The notes beneath the pieces are model-generated. The model saw only the letters and a program-made list of their open reading frames with translations. It did no database searches and was not told where the DNA came from. A stretch of 56,140 bases of DNA from Fimenecus sp045613685 (GTDB taxonomy: Bacteria > Bacillota > Clostridia > Oscillospirales > Acutalibacteraceae): positions 1 through 56,140 of the forward strand of contig JAZLBL010000035.1 of assembly GCA_045613685.1 (NCBI GenBank), read 5' to 3'. The position numbers and the translations under genes were made by a program. Shown piece by piece: positions 1-8,312 of the stretch. Numbering within the stretch: position 1 is the first letter of the stretch; every line of letters begins with the position of its first letter.

Positions 1-236
1 TATTCTGCAGATGCACTGGCATAAACGAAAGGCAATTCGAGAACAATATCAATGCCGCTTAAAAGTGCTGCTTTAACTCTTGTTTCCTTTGAAAAAATTG
101 CAGGTTCTCCCCTTTGAACAAAGTTACCACTCATTACTGCAACGATAATGTCATTTTCAGTTTTAACCGAATCAATTAAATACTTGTGTCCGTTATGAAA
201 AGGATTAAACTCGCAAACTATACCGATTACTGACAT
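1..236 (-). CDS. tmcAL: tRNA(Met) cytidine acetate ligase, N-terminal part (cut by window edge)
   Basis: The first 78 residues are visible and the rest lies left of the window. They begin MSVIGIVCEFNPFHNGH, the nucleotidyltransferase HxGH-type signature (HNGH) of the TmcAL/YlbM family, followed by SGNFVQRGEPA, also typical of it. The family uses ATP and acetate to make N4-acetylcytidine at the wobble base of elongator tRNA-Met. The ATG follows a GAGG SD. The gene diverges from ackA across about 110 bp, an arrangement often seen in Firmicutes. Function rests on family resemblance of the N-terminus only. Confidence 0.85.
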   Translation of the reverse strand, partial: MSVIGIVCEFNPFHNGHKYLIDSVKTENDIIVAVMSGNFVQRGEPAIFSKETRVKAALLSGIDIVLELPFVYASASAE

Positions 237-265
237 AAACAACCTCACTAAATGAAGAAAATTAC

Positions 266-294
266 TTGAAATTAAATAAATACAAGTATATAAT
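266..294 (+). promoter_or_regulatory. sigma-A-type promoter of ackA
   Basis: TTGAAA (266-271), 17-nt spacer, perfect TATAAT (289-294). Transcription would start near 301, giving a leader of about 50 nt before ackA. Confidence 0.75.
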
Positions 295-349
295 AATATA
301 GATTTGATTTTACTTCAAGATAAAAGTAAAAAAACGGAGGAAATGAATA

Positions 350-1573
350 ATGAAAATTCTCGTTATTAATGCAGGTAGTTCATCTCTTAAATATCAGCTT
401 ATTGATATGACAGATGAAAAAGTTATCGCAAAAGGTATTTGCGAAAGAGTTGGTACTGATAATGCTTGTATCGGCTTTAATACACCTAACGGAAAGATTG
501 AGTATGAAGTTCCAATGAAGAACCATACTGCAGCTTTCGCGGAAGTTAAGAAAGTTCTTACTGAGGGTGATTACAAAGTTATCGATGACATCAGCGAAAT
601 CACAGCTGTTGGTCACCGTGTTGTTCAGGGGGGTTCTCTTTTCAACAAGAGTATGCTCGTAACAGACGAAGTTATTAAGGGTATCGAAGATTTGTGTGCA
701 CTTGCTCCACTTCACAACCCTGCTCACATTCAAGGTATCAATGCAAGTATTGAACTCTTCGGTAAAGATGTTCCACAGGTTGTTGTTTTTGACAACGCCT
801 TCCACAGCACAATGCCTGCAGAAGCATACACATTCCCTGTGCCTTATGAATTCTATGAAAAATATCAGATTCGTAAATATGGTTTCCATGGTACATCACA
901 TCGCTTCGTAAGTGCAAGATGTGCAGAAGTTATGGGCAAGGATATTGAAGACCTTAAAATTGTTACATGTCACCTTGGCAACGGCTCATCAATCACAGCT
1001 GTTAAGGGTGGCAAAGTAATCGACACAACAATGGGTCTTACTCCACTTGATGGTCTTATTATGGGTACTCGTTGCGGCGCTGTTGACCCATCTGCTATTC
1101 TTTATATTATGGAAAAAGAAAACCTTTCAGTTAAAGAAATGGATACTCTTCTTAACAAGAAGTCAGGTATTCTTGGTATTTCAGGCGTTGGCTCTGACGA
1201 CCGTGATGTTAAGAAAGAAGCATTACTCAACGAAAAAGGTCTTGGCGAGCGTTGTGCACTTGCAAGAAACATTCTTGCTTATCAGATTAAGAGATATATT
1301 GGCGCTTATGCTGCTGCGATGGACGGTATTGACGCTATCGTATTCACAGGTGGTATCGGTGAAAACGCTGAAGATATCCGCACAAAGATTTGTAAAGAAC
1401 TCACATTCCTTGGAATTGAAGTTGACGAAGAATATGGTAAAACTCTTATCAGAGGTGCTGAAGGCGAACTTTCAACAGCAAATTCAAAGGTTAAGGTATT
1501 TGTTCTTCCTACAAATGAAGAACTTGTTATCGCAAGAGATACAAGAGATATCGTAAATTCACTTAACAAATAA
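350..1573 (+). CDS. ackA: acetate kinase
   Basis: This 407-residue protein matches the usual acetate kinase length. It interconverts acetyl phosphate + ADP and acetate + ATP in the cytosol, the energy-yielding last step of acetate fermentation. Visible family motifs are the N-terminal MKILVINAGSSSLKYQL phosphate-binding strand, GHRVVQGG, FDNAFHSTMP, HGTSHRFV, HLGNGSS and the C-terminal GGIGENA. The ATG has a strong GGAGG SD 9 nt upstream. No pta gene is adjacent in the window. The divergent neighbour tmcAL consumes acetate. A hairpin terminator follows the stop. Confidence 0.97.
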   Translation: MKILVINAGSSSLKYQLIDMTDEKVIAKGICERVGTDNACIGFNTPNGKIEYEVPMKNHTAAFAEVKKVLTEGDYKVIDDISEITAVGHRVVQGGSLFNKSMLVTDEVIKGIEDLCALAPLHNPAHIQGINASIELFGKDVPQVVVFDNAFHSTMPAEAYTFPVPYEFYEKYQIRKYGFHGTSHRFVSARCAEVMGKDIEDLKIVTCHLGNGSSITAVKGGKVIDTTMGLTPLDGLIMGTRCGAVDPSAILYIMEKENLSVKEMDTLLNKKSGILGISGVGSDDRDVKKEALLNEKGLGERCALARNILAYQIKRYIGAYAAAMDGIDAIVFTGGIGENAEDIRTKICKELTFLGIEVDEEYGKTLIRGAEGELSTANSKVKVFVLPTNEELVIARDTRDIVNSLNK

Positions 1574-1593
1574 TTGAATTAAAACAAAAAATT

Positions 1594-1621
1594 AAGCCGT
1601 GCTTTTAAGCACGGCTTTTTA
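1594..1621. terminator. bidirectional intrinsic terminator between ackA and the Na/Pi symporter gene
   Basis: A perfect 10-bp stem (AAGCCGTGCT/AGCACGGCTT) with a TTTA loop, T-rich on the right and A-rich on the left. It can serve both convergent genes. Confidence 0.85.
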
Positions 1622-1623
1622 GT

Positions 1624-3282
1624 TTAATAAGATTTAATTAATTCTTCGTCTGCTGAAACTTTTTTGTCTGGTTTTTTAGCTACTGCAAATGCGATATTCT
1701 TTGAGTGGTCTCCAACACGTTCAAAGTCGATGAGAGTATTCACAAACATCATACCTGCACGAGTTTCACAATGCTCTTCGTTAAGACGACGAAGATGTGC
1801 ATTCTGATATTTTTCTTTAAGATTATCTGATGCGGTTTCAAGAGTTTCAATACGTTTTGCTTCTTCAAGTGTTAATTCTTGTTTTTCAAACGAATCGATT
1901 GAAGCATTAAGCAATTCAACAACACATTTGCGCATTGTTTCAAGTTCTGCAACTGCTTCATCAGAAATAGCAAGTTTTTCGTTGCTACGTACTACTGCTG
2001 CTTCACTAAGGTTAACGGCGTGGTCACCGATACGCTCGATATCATTGACAACATGGAAGAGACGACCAATATATTTAGCGTCTGAATAGTCTAAATCAAG
2101 AGCATTGATTTTAACAAGATGTCTTGTAATTCCGTGATTCAAGAAGTTAATAACCTCTTCAACAGATTCAATCTTTTCGCCCTTTGATGTATCATTTTCA
2201 ATAAGAGCTTTTGCTGCACGGTCAAAGTTGTCCCTTGCAAGCTCTGCCATTCTGACAACTTCTTTGCCAATCTGTTCAACAGCAACTGGTGGTGTTGAAA
2301 GAAGATGAGAGTCATAAAATTTAAATTCAAGTTTTGAATCTTCAGGTTCTTTATCAGGAACAAGAATACACGCCATTTTAATAATCCAATTAGCAAATGG
2401 GAATAAAACAATGGTATTTACAACATTGAATATAATATGTGCCGCTGAAATCTGGGCAGATACATTATCACTTAATCCTGCAAGCCATGTAGTATAAGGT
2501 GTAAAGGCTGTTATGAATAAGAATATTACTGTGCCTATAACATTAAAGAGCAAGTGCATAACTGCAGTTCTTTTTGAATTTGTTTTTGAACCAGCAGCAG
2601 AAAGAAGTGCAGTAACACAAGTACCAATATTCTGTCCTAAAAGGATATAAACAGCAAATTCAATCGGAACAAGTCCTTGAATCGCAAGAGCTTGCAAAAT
2701 ACCTATACTTGCAGATGAACTCTGAATAATTGCTGTGAGCACAAGACCAATGAGAACACCAACAAAAGGATTGCTGAAGTTTGTCATAAAGTATGTGAAA
2801 ACTTCTGACTCACCTAATGGTGCCATACCATAAGCCATCAATTCCATACCTACAAAAAGCATACCAAAGCCCGCAATGGTTTGACCAATATGTTTTATAA
2901 TATCTTTTTTCACAAAAAGCATTGCAAAAACGCCAAGAACGAGAGCAACAGGTGCAATCATACCTAAATCCATTGCAATAAGCACGCTAGTAACGGTTGT
3001 ACCAATATTGGCACCCATAATAACACCAACAGCTTGTGCAAGATTCATAAGTCCCGCGTTAACAAAACCAACAACCATAACCGTTGTTGCTGATGAGCTT
3101 TGAATAATTGCAGTAACAAGTGCGCCCATAAGCACTGCTAAAAATCTGTTTTTAGTGAGAACACCTAAAATCTTTTTCATTTTTGAGCCAGCGGCATATT
3201 CAAGTCCCTGACCCATAGCATCGATACCGTAAAGGAATAAACCTATACCAGTAAAAAATGACAACAAATTCATTAACTCCAT
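1624..3282 (-). CDS. Na/Pi cotransporter family protein with C-terminal PhoU domain
   Basis: A 552-residue membrane protein of the NptA/YjbB (PF02690) type. The first 320 or so residues are hydrophobic and contain two inverted-repeat halves, each with the QSSSA signature (near residues 61 and 190) followed by GANIGTT or GQNIGTC. The last 220 residues are soluble, helical and PhoU-like (RIGDHAVNLSEA and RVGDHSKNIAFA repeats). The protein should move phosphate coupled to Na+, with the PhoU domain sensing or limiting flux. The ATG has AAGGAG 9 nt upstream. It lies 14 nt downstream of the GH20 gene and is probably co-transcribed with it. Direction of transport cannot be told from sequence. Confidence 0.93.
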   Translation of the reverse strand: MELMNLLSFFTGIGLFLYGIDAMGQGLEYAAGSKMKKILGVLTKNRFLAVLMGALVTAIIQSSSATTVMVVGFVNAGLMNLAQAVGVIMGANIGTTVTSVLIAMDLGMIAPVALVLGVFAMLFVKKDIIKHIGQTIAGFGMLFVGMELMAYGMAPLGESEVFTYFMTNFSNPFVGVLIGLVLTAIIQSSSASIGILQALAIQGLVPIEFAVYILLGQNIGTCVTALLSAAGSKTNSKRTAVMHLLFNVIGTVIFLFITAFTPYTTWLAGLSDNVSAQISAAHIIFNVVNTIVLFPFANWIIKMACILVPDKEPEDSKLEFKFYDSHLLSTPPVAVEQIGKEVVRMAELARDNFDRAAKALIENDTSKGEKIESVEEVINFLNHGITRHLVKINALDLDYSDAKYIGRLFHVVNDIERIGDHAVNLSEAAVVRSNEKLAISDEAVAELETMRKCVVELLNASIDSFEKQELTLEEAKRIETLETASDNLKEKYQNAHLRRLNEEHCETRAGMMFVNTLIDFERVGDHSKNIAFAVAKKPDKKVSADEELIKSY

Positions 3283-3295
3283 ATTTTTATACTCC

Positions 3296-4879
3296 TTATT
3301 TTGTCATTTTAATCTTTTCATTATATTTATATTCATTACCGCGTTCACCGAGATGGAAAACGGATTTATTTCTTACTTTAAACCACATCTTTTTCTCAAT
3401 TCTTGAATAGTTGATGTTTTTTGACTTCATATACATCTTGAAGAAATCAAGACGCTTATAGAAATCTTTATAATTCTTAAACTTATCTTCGGTCCACGCA
3501 CCTTCTGCAACTGCAAAAATTCTTGGATACACAGAAAATTCCCAAGCATTATATGTATCAATCCACTCTGCCCAAGATTCAAATTCAACACCAAGAACAT
3601 TTTTCTCATTAACAAAGCCAGATTTTGCCACATTGTAGTTATAAACCTTTTTCAGTGGCACACGAGAATAAGAATAATCAAAATATAAAGTTGGACAAGA
3701 AGATACAATAAATTTGCGTTTATCATTTTCTTTTTTTATCCATGCTGGTGTGCGATAAATCCAATACTGACCGATTATATCGCTATCTGTATTTTCGCCA
3801 ATGCCATCATTCCACTCAATATTTGTTTTACCAAGTTTTTTAAGCATTTCGTTGATACGATTATTAAAGTACACCTGTAAATCTTTGCCTTTTTCAAAGC
3901 CAAGTTCTTTCATTTTCTGTTGACAAACAGGGCAATCTTTTTCCCAGATTTTATATCCTTTTGAAGCTTCGTCACCACCCATATGAAAATACTTATATGG
4001 GAACAATTCACAGACTTCTGTTAAAAGTTTTTCAACAAAGTCATAGGTTTCATCTTGACCTACACAAAGGACATCTTTTGTGATTCCGTTTTCACAGAAA
4101 ACTTCATATTCACCTTTAAGACAAGATAGTTCAGGATAAGCCGCAAGAATTGCAACAGTATGACCTGGTAAATCAATTTCTGGAATTATATCAATACACA
4201 ATTTGCTTGCATATTCAACAATTTCACGTATTTCATCTTTTTTATAATAGTGGAAATATTCGTTTCCATCTTTAGAAATTTCAGGATAGAGAAGATTGTT
4301 ACATCCACCAAGAAGTTCATATTTTCTTTTACTACTGATTTCATTAAGACGTGGAAAAACTTCACTTTCTATTCTATAACCTTGGTCGTCGCAAAGATGC
4401 CAATGGAATTTATTGAGTTTTAAAAGTGCCATATTATCGAGCGTCTTTTTAACTGCATCAATTCCAAAAAAGTGGCGTGCTTCATCCATCATTCCACCAC
4501 GATAAGAAAACTTTGGATAGTCATAAATATCTGCACCATTTAAAACTGCTACTCCACTATCTTTTTTAGATTGCATAATCATAATTTTGAGAGTAACAAC
4601 ACCGTAAAATGCACCATTTACATCTGATGCAGTAATCATAATACCTTCATTATTAATTTTTAATTTATAACCTTCACTACGGATTTTATCGTCTTTATTG
4701 ATTTTGATTGCACCATTATGTGCATCTTTTTTTGTTTGTAAAAACTTTGAAAGATAGTTACCAGCTTTCAAAAATTCAGGGTTACAAAGAATAGCTGTTT
4801 CGCTTGTAACAGTATATGTACCATCTATTACTTCATATTTTTGTGGTTTTGGAATAATGCTATATTTAGGTGCTTTCAT
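3296..4879 (-). CDS. beta-N-acetylhexosaminidase, glycoside hydrolase family 20
   Basis: This 527-residue protein has the GH20 architecture: an N-terminal GH20b-like alpha/beta domain (to about residue 120), then a TIM barrel. The catalytic Asp-Glu pair is seen in HMGGDEASKGYK, and HWHLCDDQGYR and DLPGHTVAIL are also family motifs. There is no signal peptide or membrane segment, so it probably acts in the cytosol on imported GlcNAc/GalNAc oligosaccharides by substrate-assisted retention. Its ATG overlaps the stop of the upstream glycerophosphodiesterase gene (TAATG), indicating translational coupling. Substrate preference is unknown. Confidence 0.93.
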   Translation of the reverse strand: MKAPKYSIIPKPQKYEVIDGTYTVTSETAILCNPEFLKAGNYLSKFLQTKKDAHNGAIKINKDDKIRSEGYKLKINNEGIMITASDVNGAFYGVVTLKIMIMQSKKDSGVAVLNGADIYDYPKFSYRGGMMDEARHFFGIDAVKKTLDNMALLKLNKFHWHLCDDQGYRIESEVFPRLNEISSKRKYELLGGCNNLLYPEISKDGNEYFHYYKKDEIREIVEYASKLCIDIIPEIDLPGHTVAILAAYPELSCLKGEYEVFCENGITKDVLCVGQDETYDFVEKLLTEVCELFPYKYFHMGGDEASKGYKIWEKDCPVCQQKMKELGFEKGKDLQVYFNNRINEMLKKLGKTNIEWNDGIGENTDSDIIGQYWIYRTPAWIKKENDKRKFIVSSCPTLYFDYSYSRVPLKKVYNYNVAKSGFVNEKNVLGVEFESWAEWIDTYNAWEFSVYPRIFAVAEGAWTEDKFKNYKDFYKRLDFFKMYMKSKNINYSRIEKKMWFKVRNKSVFHLGERGNEYKYNEKIKMTK

Positions 4880-5622
4880 TATTCAATCTCCTTTAACACC
4901 TGACGGCAAAAATCAGGAATATCTGTAATCAATGCATCGCATCCCCAGTTTGTAAGTCTAATAATGTCTTCTTTAAGATTAACTGTCCAAGGATTAACGG
5001 CAATCCCAAGATTGTGCAATTCTAAAACTTCTTTATGTGTGATTAAATTTCTGTGTGGATGTGCCGCATTAGCTTTTAACTGTTGACAATATTTTGCAAC
5101 TCCAAAAGTCATAATCTCATTGCCTAACTCGTCATCTTCATAAAGAAGAGCAGTTTTTAGATTATCATCAATTTCTTTAACTTGTCTTATGCACTCTGGG
5201 TTAAAACAAGAAATAATTGAATTTTTTTCAACACCAAAGTTATAAACTTCTTCAACAACTCTTTTGACTAAATCGTTATCTTTTTGTGGTGATTTAATTT
5301 CAATATTGATTAATTTCATATTTTTAACCAAAGTTAAAAGTTCTGCAAGTGTTGGTAATGTTACGCCTTTATACTCCTGAGAAAAATAAGAACCGAAGTC
5401 CATTCCACGTAATTGGGCAAATGTCATTTCGTCAATAGAACCCTTACCGTTTGATGTGGCATCAACAGTATAGTTATGACAAATAACGATTTCGCCGTCC
5501 TTACACAAATGAACGTCGGTTTCAATTCCGTCTGCATTAAATTGTATTGCTTTTAGGAAAGCAGGCAATGTGTTTTGCGGTGCTACTTTATTTGCGCCGC
5601 GATGTGCTAACACAAGGGGCAT
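4879..5622 (-). CDS. glycerophosphodiester phosphodiesterase
   Basis: A 247-residue GDPD-family TIM barrel. Seen are AHRGANKVAPQNTL (catalytic His and Arg), GIETDVHLCKDGEIVICHN (metal-binding Glu/Asp and second His), and NIEIKSP (metal Glu). It hydrolyses glycerophosphodiesters to glycerol 3-phosphate and an alcohol. No signal peptide is present. I start at the ATG at 5622 because AAGGAG lies 9 nt upstream. An in-frame TTG three codons earlier would sit directly on the SD. Translational coupling to the GH20 gene suggests shared use, perhaps in breakdown of glycosylated glycerophosphate polymers (inference). Confidence 0.92.
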   Translation of the reverse strand: MPLVLAHRGANKVAPQNTLPAFLKAIQFNADGIETDVHLCKDGEIVICHNYTVDATSNGKGSIDEMTFAQLRGMDFGSYFSQEYKGVTLPTLAELLTLVKNMKLINIEIKSPQKDNDLVKRVVEEVYNFGVEKNSIISCFNPECIRQVKEIDDNLKTALLYEDDELGNEIMTFGVAKYCQQLKANAAHPHRNLITHKEVLELHNLGIAVNPWTVNLKEDIIRLTNWGCDALITDIPDFCRQVLKEIE

Positions 5623-5717
5623 AATATCCAACTCCTTGGATGAATAATCGCAGTAATTAAAAAACTCAAAACTACCACAATATTATATTACCAAAAAAGC
5701 ACACCATTTGTAAAGTA

Positions 5718-6326
5718 TTATTTTCTTTTCATTAAATCTTCTAAAAATTCAACTATTTTGAATTTAAATTTATATTTTTCGCTATTAGTTACAATCTCTG
5801 TTTCATCAGTATTTAATACGTCTGAAAGTTCACATTCAGCGTTTGCTGCGGGCAAACACATAGGTGGAAACATCACACACCACCAATTCTGACCTTGCCC
5901 TTCCCCTATCACAACTTTTACTGCGGTATAATAACCAGCAGGTAAAGTAACAGAATTATCATAAGTTCGAGTTTTAAAATATTCTTCTCCAACAGTTATT
6001 TTTATCTTATAGTCAAAGCCTTCATTTTTTATTGTTTCAAGTGCTACTTGTTCGAGTTCATTTATATGTGGCACAAGAATTTTTTCTGCATCTTTACTTG
6101 TAACTGAACCGTCGAACAGTTCTTTACCTTGTTCTAATACTGCATCACGAACTTTTAGTTTGAGTTCTTGGTCTTCTTTGCTATCTGAATTTGCAATCAC
6201 ATGCATTCTAAGCATTTTGTCTCTTATATTGTCGCATTGTTTTGAAAACGTATTGATACTTGTTGCACAACAAATTACAAGTGCAATTAAAACAGATATT
6301 TCTATTTTTAGTATTGTTTTTTTCAT
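5718..6326 (-). CDS. spoIIR: stage II sporulation protein R
   Basis: A 202-residue secreted protein starting MKKTILKIEISVLIALVI, a signal peptide or membrane anchor, followed by the family signature MLRMHVIANSDSKEDQ and LKVRDAVL. In Bacillus, SpoIIR is made in the forespore under sigma F and triggers SpoIIGA to process pro-sigma E in the mother cell. The start is fixed by TAAGGAGTGA 4 nt before the ATG at 6326. The open frame runs on upstream to 6575, but that part is the RNA gene read in frame, not protein. Confidence 0.92.
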   Translation of the reverse strand: MKKTILKIEISVLIALVICCATSINTFSKQCDNIRDKMLRMHVIANSDSKEDQELKLKVRDAVLEQGKELFDGSVTSKDAEKILVPHINELEQVALETIKNEGFDYKIKITVGEEYFKTRTYDNSVTLPAGYYTAVKVVIGEGQGQNWWCVMFPPMCLPAANAECELSDVLNTDETEIVTNSEKYKFKFKIVEFLEDLMKRK

Positions 6327-6381
6327 AAATTCACTCCTTATGAGTGGATTATTGACATAGAAAAAAGATTTTAAACAAAAG

Positions 6382-6404
6382 AAAAAAGACGCAACAAGTG
6401 CGTC
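6382..6404 (-). terminator. intrinsic terminator of the 6S-like RNA
   Basis: On the minus strand, GACGCA/TGCGTC stem with a 5-nt loop followed by six T. It ends the structured RNA gene and separates it from spoIIR. Confidence 0.8.
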
Positions 6405-6407
6405 CAT

Positions 6408-6600
6408 AATGGTTCCCCCACAAAGTCGGTTGCGGTGAATACTAACCTGCATGTTAAGCAGGTGGGTGCTTTCCGTTTTGTATCTGTGCTCCCTTCGTCC
6501 GTCAATATGACGGGAGGTCTGCTCCCAACAAACCGAGTATAAGCTCCCTTTTAGTGAGTGTTGGGTTAATATCATCCGCAGTTATCGGGCTTCGCAGGGT
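6408..6600 (-). ncRNA. ssrS: structured RNA, probably 6S RNA (SsrS)
   Basis: About 193 nt of GC-richer, non-coding sequence in a 302-bp gap between the DUF1292 gene and spoIIR. The ends pair in a perfect 10-bp closing stem (CCCUGCGAAG at 6599-6590 with CUUUGUGGGG at 6425-6416). A second stem follows (CUGCGG/CCGCA), then internal hairpins: CCCAACA/UGUUGGG, CCGUCA/UGACGG and AACCUGC/GCAGGUU. This long, bulged rod closed at its base and ended by a terminator fits 6S RNA, which binds RNA polymerase and mimics an open promoter. The repeated GGGAGC and AAAGCACCCACC stretches agree with my memory of Clostridia 6S sequences, which I cannot verify here. It could be another conserved Clostridia RNA. 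Confidence 0.72.
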
Positions 6601-6629
6601 GTTATTATTATTTTCTATTTTTGATAAAA

Positions 6630-6926
6630 TTACTCTTCATCAAATGCAAAAAGTTCTGAAAGTCTTTCTTCAAAAATTTTGCCAATTTCGTTGAATTCAT
6701 TATCATCTTCAATTGGTTCCAAATATGTTTCGCCATCTTCTTCACAGACTTTGAGAATGATAAGCTCGCCGTCATCGTCGAGAATTTCTTCTGCTTCGTC
6801 ATATACAGGAAGAAGTGCTACATATTTTGCTGTATCTGTTTCAATTCTGTCAAGTTCTTCAAAAACGTGCTCAACACCGTTTTCATCTATAACCGACACA
6901 AGGTCTGGATTGAATTCTTCACTCAT
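6630..6926 (-). CDS. DUF1292 domain protein (YrzB-like)
   Basis: A 98-residue very acidic protein. The pattern VIDENGVEHVFEELDRIE, YVALLPVY, then LIILKV and YLEPIEDDNEF matches the DUF1292 (YrzB) family, which is common in Firmicutes and has no established function. In many genomes it sits beside ruvX and alaS; here it precedes the 6S-like RNA and spoIIR. AAAGGAG precedes the ATG. The RNA gene begins only 30 nt after its stop, so the RNA might be cut from a shared transcript. Confidence 0.85.
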   Translation of the reverse strand: MSEEFNPDLVSVIDENGVEHVFEELDRIETDTAKYVALLPVYDEAEEILDDDGELIILKVCEEDGETYLEPIEDDNEFNEIGKIFEERLSELFAFDEE

Positions 6927-6953
6927 ATTTAATACTCCTTTATTTTAGTAAAA

Positions 6954-7622
6954 TTACAATACATATACGCCTGATTCAAGAACAACAATTTCTTTACCAC
7001 AAGAGCGTAAATATTTATAAACTGGTTCATCAAAGATTCTGAAATCATTAACTGAATAATCAGTTAAATTAATTGTGCGAACCTTATTTGAGTCTCTGTT
7101 ACAAATAAACAACTCATTATCATATTTTGAAATTGATATTGGGTGTTCAAATGTGTTGGAATCTTTTGAACCAATTCTCATACTGAATTTTTTGTGTGAA
7201 ACTGAATAACTAACTACACAGTTAAGGTCTGGAATAACACTCCAAATCTGACGGTCATCATAAACTGCACCACAGATTTCTGCACCCTGATAAAGCAAAT
7301 CACTTGACCACACCATCTCACCAGTTGGAGAGAAAAATCCTGTTTCGCCTGTTGGATAAACCACTACTACCTGTTTTGATGGCAAAATGTCAGCATCACA
7401 AGAAACATAGTCACCTAACTGCTCTGCTATTTTTTTGTATTCCGGACCAAATTTATTTAAAAGATAAACACTTTTAGTAACCGGAGTGTTTTGCATTCTT
7501 TTTATATCGTATCCATAAAAACTGACTCTTGCCGAACCGTTTTCAAGAGTCTTTTTTCGAGTATAAATGATACCGTTTGAGAATGCGATGATGTCATAAA
7601 TTGAATCACAGATTTTCTGCAT
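6954..7622 (-). CDS. unknown protein with beta-propeller-like repeats
   Basis: 222 residues, not recognised as a named family. The sequence is rich in beta strands with short turns. Segments such as HPISISKYDNELFICNRDS (near residues 165-185), followed by KVRTINL, resemble an NHL/YVTN-type propeller blade. Similar blades appear around FFSPTGEMVWSS and RQIWSVIPDLN. There is no signal peptide, so it is likely cytosolic. It is 27 nt upstream of the DUF1292 gene with a GGTGAG SD before the ATG, so the two are probably co-transcribed. It is too short for a full propeller unless it oligomerises. Confidence 0.6.
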   Translation of the reverse strand: MQKICDSIYDIIAFSNGIIYTRKKTLENGSARVSFYGYDIKRMQNTPVTKSVYLLNKFGPEYKKIAEQLGDYVSCDADILPSKQVVVVYPTGETGFFSPTGEMVWSSDLLYQGAEICGAVYDDRQIWSVIPDLNCVVSYSVSHKKFSMRIGSKDSNTFEHPISISKYDNELFICNRDSNKVRTINLTDYSVNDFRIFDEPVYKYLRSCGKEIVVLESGVYVL

Positions 7623-7711
7623 AAACTCACCGCTATATATAAATTTTGAAATAGTATTCTTCGTGTTTTTATATTGTACTATTTTTTTCTCAATCGGTCA
7701 ATATGATAAAC

Positions 7712-7879
7712 TTAACAATTTTGTCTTAATTTATTCTTGCATTTTTCATCTTTATTCAAGCATTCTTTGTTAGTGCAATAAATTTTGCACTTGCCATCAG
7801 CATTACAAACTTCTACAAAAATTACATTCTTCCCAAAATGTGTACAAAACTGTTCATATGTTCTTCTAATCTCTGACAT
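7712..7879 (-). CDS. small cysteine-rich protein
   Basis: A 55-residue protein with seven cysteines (12, 25, 31, 35, 40, 47, 55) and many lysines. I start at 7879 because GAGGTGA lies 4-5 nt before that ATG; an in-frame ATG 12 codons earlier has no SD. The spacing CKIYCTNKEC suggests a metal-binding knuckle. No signal peptide is seen. It diverges from bofA. No family was recognised. Confidence 0.55.
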   Translation of the reverse strand: MSEIRRTYEQFCTHFGKNVIFVEVCNADGKCKIYCTNKECLNKDEKCKNKLRQNC

Positions 7880-7969
7880 AAAATCACCTCTTATAATTTC
7901 TATGCATAAAAACATTATTTAAACAATAAAAATATTATGTCCAAAAAATATTTTTTAGAGGTGAAAAAA

Positions 7970-8233
7970 GTGCAATCAGCAAATGTTTTTCTTGGTATAA
8001 TTTTCTCAGTTTATGCAATTATTATTTTTATTACATATATAAAATCAAAAAAGTTTTTTACAGCACTTCTTTTAACTGCTATGCAAGGTATTTGTGCTCT
8101 TTTTGCAGTCAACTTTATCGGCAAATTTATTGAAGTGCATATTCCTGTTAACTACTGGACTCTTGGGCTCTCTTCAGTTGGTGGCGTTTCAGGGGTAATT
8201 CTTATGTTATTATGTGATATTTTTATGTGTTGA
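7970..8233 (+). CDS. bofA: BofA family protein (pro-sigma-K processing inhibitor type)
   Basis: 87 residues with three hydrophobic helices. The C-terminal half (NFIGKFIEVHIPVNYWTLG, then GGVSGVILMLL) matches the BofA family signature. In Bacillus, BofA sits in the mother-cell-derived membrane around the forespore and holds back the SpoIVFB protease that activates sigma K. I choose the GTG at 7970 because AGAGGTG lies 7 nt upstream; the ATG at 7937 has no SD and would place that SD inside the gene. Family membership is by pattern only; many Clostridia carry BofA without a typical SpoIVFA. Confidence 0.75.
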   Translation: MQSANVFLGIIFSVYAIIIFITYIKSKKFFTALLLTAMQGICALFAVNFIGKFIEVHIPVNYWTLGLSSVGGVSGVILMLLCDIFMC

Positions 8234-8258
8234 AATCCCTAAAAAAGTATGCTAAAAT
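8230..8258 (+). promoter_or_regulatory. extended -10 sigma-A promoter of the TRIC channel gene
   Basis: TTGAAA (8230-8235), 17-nt spacer ending TGC, TAAAAT (8253-8258). The -35 box overlaps the bofA stop codon. Confidence 0.65.
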
Positions 8259-8312
8259 ATTGTCGAAAAAGGGCGTTTGCGTCCACTAATTTTTTATTAA
8301 TCAGGAGTATTT

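Noticed and set aside
1047..1556. 169-residue frame inside ackA
   Set aside because: Alternate-frame shadow of a clearly real gene.
6327..6575. N-terminal 83-residue extension of the spoIIR reading frame
   Set aside because: It reads through the structured RNA and its terminator; a strong SD marks the ATG at 6326.
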